NCBI GenBank assembly: GCA_013146195.2
Contig: CM028377.1
Coordinates: 162,626,545 to 162,690,544 of the forward strand
Length of the DNA stretch: 64,000 bases
Reading direction: 5' to 3'
Source: Codonopsis lanceolata
Lineage: Eukaryota; Streptophyta; Magnoliopsida; Asterales; Campanulaceae
Shown here: positions 1 through 10,904 of the stretch, piece after piece
Layout of the letters: each line of letters starts with the position of its first letter
Position numbering within the stretch: position 1 is the stretch's first letter
Made by a program: the position numbers and the translations under genes
Notes under the pieces: generated by a model
What the model was told of the DNA's origin: nothing
Databases searched by the model: none
What the model saw: the letters and a program-made list of their open reading frames with translations, nothing else

Positions 1-2
1 CT

Positions 3-92
3 AGAAGCATGTTGGCTGACCCTATGACTAAGCCTCTAGCTAGAAAGATCTTCCATGATCATATGATGGGTATAGGGCTTCGTAGAATTTGA
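3..92 (+). CDS. Copia polyprotein, C-terminal end (RNase H tail), partial
   Basis: Twenty-nine codons in frame 3 end in TGA at 90-92. The peptide includes the motif MLADPMTKPL followed by a tail ending GLRRI, which is the standard end of the RNase H domain of plant copia polyproteins (family knowledge). The start is outside the window. No catalytic residue is present in this piece, so nothing can be said about activity. Confidence 0.85.
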   Translation, partial: RSMLADPMTKPLARKIFHDHMMGIGLRRI

Positions 93-546
93 CATTTATT
101 TTAAGAATACTTTTGTTGACATTTGATTATTATTTTCATTATTGTTTGAATAAATTGCATTTTCATTTTATTCCTTTTATATGTTAATTGGATGTTTTAA
201 TATGAAATTAAGTAGCATATATTTTGATTAAAAAGATGTCATAGATATTGAATTGGCCCTCTCACACGGGTAATTCACCTTGTCGCTAGGTGGGCGAGTA
301 AGTTGAGATAGTAAAAGTCTTTGGCACCTACGAAGGGGAGTTTGCAAATGGCATTACATTTATCGCCTTACCATATGACCAAGATGAGACCTTTCATAAA
401 GGTCGACTTTATATCCCAAGAAAAAGTCCGAATGTGATATCTTAAAAGAAACACTAGAAGAGTGACTACTTTTAAGTACTCAGGTTAGACACCATAAGGG
501 CGGCTAGACTAAGGTTCGTATGGCGTTTGAGCATGACATGCCTACT

Positions 547-2594
547 TGATGTGCGCGAACGCATCTCGGGCAAGATTATCCGGTCGTATCAAGTAATAAA
601 GGTCGTAAGTACGAGTTGATCCCATGAGGAATGCGCGTAATTCTCACTCCAACTAAGTACCGAAATTATGTTAACTAATTATATTTGAGCGAAAAGAAAT
701 TAAATTAAAATATAAAAATATAAACAACCTAAGAAAGCAATTAAATCTAAACTAAAACGGAGGTGGTTTGGCAACAACAAATCAAGATAGAAATATAGGA
801 ACGCATTATTTTTAGTCTAGCCGGTGTTTTAATTTAATCATCTTTTTGTTTTTCTTTAACTCAAGTCTTGGTAGTCGGACACACTATTTTATTCGCTACG
901 GGCTTTCGCTACGTATAGCAAATCTAGCTATCTCTCAACCTTGCTACGGTCTCATATCATCGCAATACATAACACAGGGGAGAAAATAACTGCATGTGTA
1001 AACAAGCATCCAAAGACTATCTACGCGCGATCTCCTTTCGGTCTCACGCCACACAAACTACTATTGTGATTTTCGGAATAATAGGAAGGGCTTTCCCTTC
1101 GTATCCTATCATTCTAGTGATTATCTAATGGTTCGCTACGCCATTAAAAGCATTAAGAAAACACAATAATAACCAAGCGCATGGGTAATACTTCGCAAAA
1201 AGAAACTCTCTATATTTTTCTACAATTCATGTTGGTAGCCGAGACAACTAAATTGGCTAACTACGGGCTCTCGCATCTTATAGTCAACCCTAATCTCCCC
1301 GACCTTGCAAATGGCTAAGGTGGTTCGATCGCGTGTCAAACCTAGTCTCATTTTGGCTATCGGTGTGTGTCACTAAACACCAACTATTAAATTGATTGGT
1401 CCGAAATATAAAGGTAGCTCTCGCGGATCCTAAATATTTCTAAAATCATTCAATTATTGGCCAGATAATTAAAATCATTAATTTTACAAAATAATAACTA
1501 ACATAATTGTGTACTAAATAAAGAGATAAATTAAATTAAAACATTACATTGGACATAGAAAATAATTGCATTTTCATAAATAATTTAAGTACAAACCAAA
1601 TCAACATTTACAAAATTAATCAACTCAAGAAACCATAACAACTATCTAAAAATATAAGTAGAAATAATTGAACCGAAAAATCGCGAATCCGGAGTTGAAA
1701 TCATTTGCAAATGCGTCCTCGGCCCTTGATTTGATGTTCCAAACCTTCAAGTTGATCAAGCTTCAAGGGATTGGGAGAGATTTTTAGTAAAAAGGGACTG
1801 GTGCCCCCATTTAGGGCTAATGCCCGAAATGGGGGCTTCTTAGTTTTCAAAAATTGAAGGTTACTGGAAACAAAATGGAGGAGGCAAAGGGAGGGCCAGA
1901 CAAGCAGGGGTATAATAGGAAGAACAAGGGAGAGATGAGGGCTAAAAGGGAAAGAAAAATGGAGATGGGTCGCGGCTGTCCATGGGCAAACCAAGGGAGA
2001 AAGCGCGGGTTGGCCCAGGCTGAAATGGGTTGAGGCAGTAAGAGGGAATGGATTGGATATTGGGCTGATGGGCATGGTTGGGCTGGAGCAATCGCAGGTC
2101 GCCCGGATCAATAAACTGCACGTGGGTCTTCATTAGTGGGCGGAAGGCGGCAGATTTTGCCACGTGTCTCCACAGGCCAGCCGACAACGCATAAAGACTT
2201 CAGGAAATTGTGCCGGACACCCCTGCTTTTCTGATTCTTGCTCCGGTACCCCTGAACCTTCTGAATTGAGCGCCGCCTTCCAGGTTTCTTCTAGGTTTGC
2301 AGAATGGTCCTCTATTAGCACATTCAGCCTCCGTTAGCCTCTGTTAACCTGATTTTGCCTTGAATTACTTAACGGACTTAACAAACTTTGTCCAAATAAA
2401 TTCCAATTCAACTTTAAAGCCCGGAATTGTCTCGAACTTCGTGCTAAACGCTGTATAAAAGATCGATTATGCATGGAAACCTACATTAAGCACAAAAACA
2501 CAAATAATAATATTTCCAAAGCATAATTAACTCAAAAATAGCACAAAATAACAGAAAATTCCCGAAAAAATTGGTGGAAATCTTGCCCTCATCA
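547..2594 (-). mobile_element. Solo LTR of a Ty3/gypsy element, 2,048 bp
   Basis: The segment begins TGATG and ends CATCA and is flanked by the identical 5-bp sequence CTACT at 542-546 and 2595-2599, the expected target duplication of an LTR retrotransposon. There is no internal domain, so it is a solo LTR made by LTR-LTR recombination. Minus orientation is inferred because, near its minus-strand 3' end, it carries the 'GGGATCAACTCGTAC' type of motif that precedes the primer site in plant gypsy elements. It sits inside the 3' untranslated region of the copia element and is therefore younger than it. Open frames inside it at about 1701-2187 are not recognisable proteins. Confidence 0.85.
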
Positions 2595-3223
2595 CTACTT
2601 CGTGTGGGAGTTCCGCCATAGTATACCCATCATACTGTATGTGACTATAATGCAACCTAAGAAAGTATTGAATGATCCATGTTTCATCACTGTGTGAGTT
2701 CTAGTGATCAAATCCAGGTCACAATTATACTATGTGACTTAGAACTATATCATGAACTTGGTCGTTGATGATGCTACTTTGGCATGCCGACCAACGGGCT
2801 ATGCACATACAGCCCTACGTAGCATTGTTGGGAAAACAGTTAATCAAAAGTGATTGATATGAGTGTCTAAGGAAAATACTATGATATACATCTCTATTTT
2901 TGTGTTTCAATGCCATGACAATCATATTGAACATACGGTTCAAGAGATTGATCTTGATACACAAACATGTTGAGGTTTAAGCACCACTCTCGAGGGATTG
3001 AGGATGCTTAAATTGATGTTTATATACGGTCTGGGGTATAGACGAGTTTTGTTTTTTAACGAGGACGTTCTATGCTGGTCGGATGTTGATTTGGTATAGC
3101 GCTCCACCCTTTATCTTTCTCGTCATGCCGCACGCTTCACTTCCAGTATGAAAAGGCAGTGTTTAACGGGTTTTGATGATACCATGTGGTAAGAGAGGTG
3201 AGCCCATGTGTGCGAGTGAGAGA

Positions 3224-3731
3224 TGTTAGCAATTGGGCTTGTGGTCCGATTATTTACTTCCGCTCACATGTAATATATTTATATTATTAAAGGTTAATTA
3301 GTTTCCTAATCCGAAGGGGTTCGGGATTGACTTAACTTAACCTACAAGAAATAGGGTTTCTTGTACAATAATATAAATATGGCAACTAAATGGATAAATT
3401 CCTAACCTAGAACACGCCTAAAGAAGAATACGTCTTCTTGGCCGCCCCCACTCTCTCTCCTATATTCTATCTCACCAAATACTCCTTCTAGCCTAACCAT
3501 CAAGAGGCTTGGATTTGCGGTGTGAACCAGAGATTGATATTCATGCTACGTGATATCAATCCGACAAGAGAGACTTGCAAGATTGTTGATCGTGACATAC
3601 GTAGATCGTAGCTCAAACAGAAATTCTTCCGCTTCGCTCAAAGTTCAAGTTCGCATGAGGTAACTCATGATTACTGTTAGATAACAAACTTGATCGGTAT
3701 ATATTGAGATATAAACCTTCAAGGTGCAACA
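3224..3731 (+). mobile_element. Copia 3' LTR, 508 bp
   Basis: The LTR starts TGTT and ends AACA, a perfect 4-bp terminal inversion. It is preceded by the purine-rich GCGAGTGAGAGA, a plausible polypurine tract. A TATA-like ATATAAATAT at 3371-3380 is in the expected U3/R position. The adjoining 5 bases ACTAA (3732-3736) should be the target duplication, but the partner lies outside the window. Confidence 0.7.
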
Positions 3732-4937
3732 ACTAAGGGACAATGTAGGAGTGTGTGGTCGTCATGAGTCCAGTTATAGGTTTCGTTTTCCTTCTTTAAT
3801 AGTTGGAAGCTGGGTTCGATGCATTATTCTAGATCTATCAATTTTCTTCGGCTTTTGCATTTCCACTTTGTGATTAAACTTCAGCCCCATTAATTCTTGT
3901 TTCTTGGTTTGATTAAACTAATTTATTGTTGAATTTCAGCTATTTATGAATGATTCCACTTTGTTTATTATTTTTTGGGTTATGATTAGCTAAGTTTCGA
4001 TGAACAAATGAGATTTCTTGGTTGAATCAAATTTTCTGTAATAAAAGGAATTGAAGCAGCTTTTTGGCCCTCTTCTTTCTAAGATCCGGTACAAGATAAG
4101 GACTTGGATGGCTAAGACGACCAAGAAAGAAAAAACAATCCATGATTGAAGAATAACTTATTAGAACTTGGAATTGGTGAAGGTTTACGATAGATTGATC
4201 GTTCTACCTTTGTTTTCCTTTAAAGTTGTTCGCAAAAGGGAATTTTAAGTGTATTAATTATAACACATGTGGATATATGATCATAGATTAAACTTGTCAA
4301 GATCAGCAAGCAAATTGAATGATTCTCTAATGATAGAAAATGAAACTATCATTGAGAGAACAACATTTACAACTTAGCAAGCTGCAGGTAATGAAGATTA
4401 CACAACTATTGAGTAGTTGGGTTTGTCAGTGAGCCTATGGGTAGGAGGTAGGTTATGGATTAATCGGGTAGTTACAGAAAGAGAGAGTAGAGTAGTTAGT
4501 AACTCCATGGCCTGTTTCATGGTGGTGTCAGAGGTGGGTGGAAGACCATAAGGTCACAGTGATGGTGGAGGTGTGTGGAGGCCGGAGGGGTTAGAAAGAG
4601 GTTGGAGCCTGGAGGTTGAAGATGATAAGAAACATCACTCCTAAGGAAATGACTTTCTTGCCCTCATAAATATCACGTGGTTCGTACATGCCAACTTAAC
4701 GGTAGATCACCTAATGGCATCCAACACATGGACCTCTAGCTTACAAAAAGAGACTACTTTGGACCCAAATTTTTACTTTTTGAATCGCTAGAAAGATCTT
4801 AAGTACAAGGACCAATGATAACGTTAACCATAAAAGATTTTACATCGCTAGTGGATAAAAAATTTACTTGAGTATTAATAGTAACCATCAATGGTTAGTA
4901 ATAAAAAATAATCATTGAAACTCCCTCATGTATGTAT
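3732..4937. other. Spacer without recognisable gene
   Basis: AT-rich single-copy-looking DNA after the copia LTR. A purine-rich stretch at about 4500-4640 could be old coding DNA, but no frame stays open for a meaningful length and no family is recognised. Confidence 0.5.
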
Positions 4938-4946
4938 ATGTGTGTG

Positions 4947-5033
<87 letters not shown>

Positions 5034-5042
5034 GTATGTATA
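4938..5042. repeat. Compound microsatellite (TG)n-(TA)n-(TATG)n
   Basis: A run of TG dinucleotides passes into a run of TA of about 60 bases and then into TATG repeats. It abuts the left side of a truncated Stowaway MITE. Confidence 0.95.
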
Positions 5043-5044
5043 TG

Positions 5045-5178
5045 TATTTACTTAAAAAGTCAACTTTAAAAAATTAAGTCATAAAAATATTATTTTATTA
5101 CTAATGAACTACTAAAATGTTATTTTCTTTAAAAAATGATTTTCAAATAAAGACTCTTTGCCCGAAACGGAGGGAGTA
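5045..5178. mobile_element. Right-hand part of a Stowaway MITE
   Basis: The right end reads ACGGAGGGAGTA, the Stowaway terminus plus its TA target. The interior (AAGTCAACTTT, then TTACTAATGAACTACT) matches the complete copies at 13956-14128 and 19379-19558. The left terminus is missing and the microsatellite takes its place. Confidence 0.65.
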
Positions 5179-6023
5179 TCTATATATCTATATATCCAAG
5201 CTATTTTAGGTAGTTTCCCGCTTAAAACAACTTTCCAAAAATAAGACATCATTAACCAGATGTCATTTAATGCAATATTAAATTAAAGATTAAATATATC
5301 AACAAATTGGCTTGAAATATATCAACATGACAACATTAACTGTCATGTTAATGTCATTCAATCAAATTAAAGAAGGATGAATTCTTTAATTCCCCTTTTA
5401 ACTCAGTCAAATTAAAGAAGGATGAATTATTTAATTCTCCTATTTTCACAAACAAAACTTCGATTTCTATCCTTAATCATTGCATCTTTGATATTAATGT
5501 CATTCAATTGCCATATTTTTTAATTTTTTTATGATAAATTTATGATCAACTGATGTAATTATAATAGTTGAAATTGAACTATTTAATTTTAATTAAATAA
5601 TATTCGGCTATTTATTGAAGTACTATGTTATTTTTTTAATGTTTTTTTTTTGTTTTTGTTTTGCTTGATTATAAATTATAAATTAATTCAAAAAGAAATA
5701 TGTCTGTGAGTGTAACGCACGGGTGTTTTTTTTTTTTTAAGTTATCGTATTATCAAAGAAATTAATAAGAGTTCGAGGGTTAATGATTCTTTTGGTCAAT
5801 TATTACATTAACTTCTTTCTAGTATTTATTAATCAACCAAATTTATATCACTGGTACTCACTAATATAATATGTTTCTTCTTTATACACGGCAACATCTC
5901 TCTATTTTATTTTATTTTTTCGTATAGAAGAGCTCAAAGCCTCATATACGTATACGATGCTACTGCTTATACAATCGAAACTTTTCCCACCCAGACCAAC
6001 TCTTGCTCTTAAAACATTACATA
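5179..6023. other. AT-rich spacer
   Basis: No gene is seen. It holds an arm (5201-5257) that pairs in reverse with 10464-10520, and a short direct repeat (AAATTAAAGAAGGATGAATT) near 5365 and 5409. Confidence 0.5.
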
Positions 6024-8542
6024 CTAGGTTATATTCGTGCGATGCACGGTTTTTAAGATTTTTTTTTGCAAAAGTTGTTTATAAAAAAGATAATTTTCTA
6101 AACTCGTTGTATTTAAAATATTTTAAACTAAACGAAAAGGGTAAATACTAAAATATATATATGAATGAGTAATATAAAGATGCACATTCGAATTTGCTGC
6201 AAAAAAGATAAGTTAAAAAACAAATGTTGTTGTTCATTATAAAAATAAACCATGATCGCAAATAATATAATGAAAAAAGAACGAAAGAGATTTAAGCAAA
6301 GACAAAATATATTTGAAATATTAAAAGCAAAAAAATATAAAGAAACAAAGCTTGCAATGAGAATATTATCCAATCAATGTACTCAAAGAGAGATAAAGGT
6401 AGATGGATATTTATATTTAAGTGGGTAAAAAGATAAGATATGATAATCTCAAAGATTGCTTTTGGTATACAAAAATATATATACTCATTAAGCTTAATTC
6501 ACTTATTCTTCACAGAGTCGGGAAGTGTGGGGGATTTCTTAGCATGCAAGCAACTTTCCTCATGGTAGGACTAAATGCAACCTTATTCTCAACCCATGTC
6601 ATTGCAATATTGAATTGTAACATTTTCCAAATAGATAAAGTCAAACAGTAAGCCTTGAATCTAACATTGCTAGTTACCACTAATGCAGAATCAGATGGTT
6701 GAAAGAGTTTTTATGTCATCTCCTATATATTCTTTGTCATCAACATAACTATATATGTTCATACCATCACCAAACTCACCTACATACATTTTTGACGGTG
6801 ATAAGCTCAAGGATTACTACATAGTAGCTATAAATGTTGTTTTTCTCATTCATTTATAGCATGTATGTGTATTATATTGTAAAACCAGATAAATTTAAAA
6901 AAAAATTTAAATCAATTATATTAATTTTTTTCATGCTTATTCACAAACATATTTAATAACAATATTAATTAAAATATTAAATATATATGTAATTTATAAT
7001 AAATTAAAATTTATTAAACAACTCATATCAAAGAGCAAGTGCTAATAATAACAAGTGGCAAAAGTTTAAGGGACCTAACAGAAAAATTAGAAAACTAACT
7101 TTAACAACCCGACAGAAACTAATGGAAACTAACATAACTTAACACCACCATCCCAGCTTGGTGGTCAAGCAACCAAGGACGGCGGGTGGTGGTCGAGCAC
7201 GGCGACTGCCTTCAAATTATTATTATTTTTCTATTCATGAACACAAATCGAAATTATAAAGAATGAGTTTAGAAAACATACCTTACCTTATTTGAATTGA
7301 GAAAGAGAGAAAATCTAGAGAGAATGATTTTTTATGATAGTTTTTGGTTTGTATGTTTTTTTGTTCAAATTTTTGTTTTTGTTATTCATAGTGACCAAGG
7401 ATAATATAGTAATTTCATAATCAAAAGTGTTGTATTAAGTATTTTATACGTGTTGTGTTAAATATGCCCCAATTTAGAAAAGTAAGAAATTTGAGAGAGG
7501 TATCAATAAGTGGATTGAATTACAACGGTTAAAATCTCTTGTAGAGAAGGGAGGATTATAAATTTTAACTGTCTAACATTATTTATAGATCAAGAAACAA
7601 ATGTTGTTTAGAATAAATAAACATAATTTGAATTTGAAAAAGATTTGTTTGTTAAAATTTCATCATTAATAATAATAAAATCATAGAAATCTGCTCATAT
7701 AAATTTTATCTTTTTTTAAAAAATTATTATGCATGGTTTATATGTGTTTATTGATGATAAAACTTTTATCAATAAAATTTAAAAAAATTACAAGTTATAA
7801 GAGAGTGACACGTGGAAGTATGGAATTATTTAAAAAGTTTAAGCATTTAATAGAAAGCCACCACGTAGTAGCAGCAGCTTCTGTTTTAGTAATAGTTAAT
7901 ATATAGATAATTAATAATTAATAAATATAGATTAGTAGAATAACAAATAACGTAAAATTATCCCGTGAATAATTTGTATAAATTAAACAGTATGAAAATG
8001 AAAAAGATGAGAATTGAAGAATTTCGGTCAAATTAAACTTGTATAAATTCCATAGAATAAAATCTAGTTTAATTAAGCAATATTTGAAAAAATATATATA
8101 AACGGGAAGTTGACACGTGATTTTTATCCGTAAATCTCTATCATAAATTTACTCGTAAAATTATATCATATATCTGTTTTATCTTATCAAATTAGTTTTA
8201 GGATTTTTTTATCTTACCTAAGTAGATTTAGGATTTTTATCTTAAACTAATTAGATTTAAGATTTTTATCCAAATATATAATTTATGAGGTATGATATTA
8301 AAAACAAAATCCTAAATCTCTATCATAAATTTGTTTTATCTTATCTAATTAGTTTTAAGATTTTTATCTTATCTTATTAGATTTATGAATTTTTATCTTA
8401 AATTAATTTATTTGGGAAAAAGAATTTTTTTTACCATTTCGAATGTGACACATGGCATCACAAAATCTATTTAAAACTTTTAACTTTTCACAGAAAACCG
8501 CTACGTGGCAGTAGCGGCTTCTGTTTTAATATTATTTATAGA
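6024..8542 (-). mobile_element. Helitron with an internal second 5' terminus
   Basis: On the minus strand the left end shows the Helitron 3' signature: a short palindrome around CGTGCATCGCACG, then 10 bases, then CTAG, followed by T (boundary at 6024). A 5' terminus starting TCTATATATTAACT lies at 7907, preceded by A, and a second similar one (TCTATAAATAATATT) at 8542. The sequence just inside both 5' ends is related (CTTCTGTTTTA on +, next to a CACGTGGCA-like string). No Rep/helicase coding is visible, so the element is non-autonomous. It may be one Helitron of 1,884 bp (6024-7907) plus a partial tandem unit, or one of 2,519 bp. Confidence 0.65.
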
Positions 8543-8834
8543 TTTTTGACAATTATTTTCTTATTTTCTTCTCTTAAAACCCTTCAAAATAGAAATGAAA
8601 ATGATCACATGTACTGATTTACATCTAAAAATGCCTAATGCCTCTTGGAATCACGATTCCCACGTGTGCTTATGGCACGTGCCAAAATGTGAAAATAGAA
8701 AGTTGTTAATAACGAAGGATTAAAACCTGGGTTTATACTTTAAACTTTATTTTTAAAAAAAATAAAGTCTAAAGAAATTTTTTTTTATCCATCGACCGTG
8801 TATAAACGTTTTTGCACAAGCGACTTTTAGAACA
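8543..8834. other. Short AT-rich spacer
   Basis: Spacer between the Helitron and the Harbinger-type element. Nothing recognisable. Confidence 0.4.
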
Positions 8835-8837
8835 TAA

Positions 8838-10226
8838 GAGCATCCTCAATGTTAAATTTAACATCAACTTCTTATACAATTTCTTAACTAAGTCCCACTG
8901 CCACCTACACATTTTTATCTTCTTACTCACTTAAGAATAAATCTTCAATTTTCTTACACAACTTCTTACACAAAAAATATTAAATTTAACATCATCCCAA
9001 ATAAAATAAAAAACTCTTCCCCCCACACACACCCGCCCACTTCCCTTGACTTTTTAAACAAAAAACAACTTCTTAATGAAGAAGTTTTTTCTCTTTCTCT
9101 CTCCTAGTTGGCCCAAATTCAAATCCTAATGGCCACTATCACACATATCAAAGCTATAAGAATTTGTTTTTTGAAACAATGGGGATGCAAGAGCATCTCC
9201 AATGCTACTCTTCCTATTTCATCTTCTTAGTCGGGTTCCACTGCCACCTATATACTTTTCTCTTTTTATTCCATTTAATAATATATATCTTCTCATTCCT
9301 AATCTTCTTATATATCTTTTTAGCTGGGTCCCACTGCCACATCATTAACTTTACACTTCAATCTTATTTTTATAGTTTTCAAATAAATAAATTTATTTAA
9401 TATATTTCATATTTAAATATTCCGTATAAATAAATTAATTTATAAATAAAGACATTAAAATTTATAGTGAAGAAGGAAAAAAAAAGAATGAAGAAGTTGG
9501 GAAAAAAACAAGGAAGGTTGATGTGATATATTTAAAGGGAAGAAGGAAAAAAAAGGAAAAAAACTTTAAAATTTATTTGAAAAAACACCAACAAATGGCT
9601 ATTTTGTAAAAAAAAAAAATAATTAAAACCCCCACCCCACAACGGTAATCCACCCCTCCCACCACCCCTCCCCACGCCACTTTGATGGTAACTAGGGGTG
9701 GCAATTTGTACTATTGTGTCGTGTTTGTGCCTCATTATCGTGTTTTCATTGTATATATATTTAATTTGATCATAAATATAACAATAATTATTATTATTGA
9801 ATATATTAACAATTCGTGTCTTTCGTGTCGTGTCGTATTGGTCTTATCGTGTCATTTGTCTTTGGAATCATGTCGTGTTGGTTCATGCTATCGTGCTGTG
9901 TCAGTCATTACCACCCCTAATGGTAACATTCAATAAAAAAAAATAAAAAAAGTAATCAAATGGCACATTGATCAAACACTTTTGACTCACCCAGGCTTAC
10001 CTTCCACGCCATTTACCCCGCGTGTGGTGCATGCGCTAGCAACAGCCAAGCGGTGCACCACACCGCTGCTCCATGCTCCCTTCTTTCTCTATCCGTTTTT
10101 CTATCCTATTTAGGAAGAAAACATCCCCTCTTGCCATTTAGGAAGAAAATATAAGAAGACTTACCATTGCTATTTGCTCTCTTCCTATTAGAAAGTGGGT
10201 TTAGGAAGAGAGCAATGGTGATGCTC
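8838..10226. mobile_element. PIF/Harbinger-type MITE composite
   Basis: The outer termini are GAGCATCC on the left and GATGCTC on the right, flanked by TAA at 8835-8837 and 10227-10229, the 3-bp target duplication typical of PIF/Harbinger. A second left terminus, GAGCATCTCCAATG, starts at 9191 directly after a right-type terminus (AACAATGGGGATGC, about 9175-9188), so two related MITEs lie head to tail. The right part contains a GC-rich palindrome (about 10020-10070). No transposase is present. A hAT MITE is inserted at 9693-9919. Confidence 0.65.
9693..9919. mobile_element. hAT-type MITE, 227 bp
   Basis: Termini are TAGGGGTGG and CCACCCCTA, a perfect inverted pair. The element is flanked by identical 8-bp duplications ATGGTAAC at 9685-9692 and 9920-9927. 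The interior is rich in short TCGTGTCGTGT motifs, as is common for subterminal repeats of hAT MITEs. It is nested inside the Harbinger-type composite and so is younger. Confidence 0.9.
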
Positions 10227-10229
10227 TAA

Positions 10230-10540
10230 CACGTGGCTAACCAAATTTTAAAAAATAAGAGTATATTTTTTCATCCGAAGACGGTGTAAATTTTTTTATG
10301 ACACTTTTTGATGTCTAATATGATCAACAATAAAGTTGTATGTCATTTTATATTCCAAGGCAAACTTATATTTCAATGCATTTACAACCAAATTAATTTA
10401 GGGCTAAATGAGAGTACTAATTAGATTTATGTTTCCAATAAATTAATGTATTCATATTAGATAAAGATGTCTTTTTATTTTTAGTAAGTAGATTTAGGCG
10501 GGAAACTACCTTATTTAGCAGTGTTATGTGCATCTGTCTT

Positions 10541-10616
<76 letters not shown>

Positions 10617-10904
10617 CGGACCAGTGTAAACAAATTATATAAGCATAAAAATCCTTACAGTCAAATGAAATAATTTTATAACTCAATTGATATGTATTAA
10701 ACATTCTAGTAATTGAGATTTGTATGCTTTTAAGATCTTAAAAATGTGTATAAATGTCTCTAAATAAACTTTAATTATCTGCTAATCAAATAACTTGAAA
10801 TAAAACTTTAATTGAGCATCAAAAAATCAGAATTTATCCTTAAAAAATTTAAGATGTACTCCATTCGTTCCACCTAAAATGTTGATTTTTGAAAAGTTTA
10901 ATTA
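10230..10904. other. AT-rich spacer with microsatellite and a MITE left end
   Basis: Contains the right arm of a long-range inverted repeat (10464-10520), a TA microsatellite (10541-10609) and a Stowaway-like left end starting TACTCCATTCGTTCC at about 10857, which is cut by the Helitron boundary at 10905. Confidence 0.55.
10541..10609. repeat. (TA)n microsatellite
   Basis: About 69 bases of nearly pure TA, starting 21 bases after the right arm of the long-range inverted repeat. Confidence 0.95.

Larger units (their letters stand above)
1..3731 (+). mobile_element. 3' part of a Ty1/copia retrotransposon
   Basis: The window opens inside the last codons of a copia polyprotein (3-92), followed by a 3' untranslated stretch (93-546 and 2600-3223) and a 3' LTR (3224-3731). 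The untranslated stretch is split by a 2,048-bp foreign LTR at 547-2594; removing it and one CTACT duplication rejoins the flanks without other loss. The 5' LTR and most of the polyprotein lie left of the window. The end of the polyprotein and the LTR termini are seen directly; lineage within copia is not resolved. Confidence 0.8.

Noticed and set aside
1701..2321. 136-, 81- and 62-codon frames on - inside the solo LTR
   Set aside because: Overlapping frames in an LTR without recognisable domain; LTRs are not expected to code.
9802..9905. Possible tandem repeat or satellite of TCGTGTCGTGT
   Set aside because: Limited to about 100 bases within a hAT MITE; explained as its subterminal repeats.
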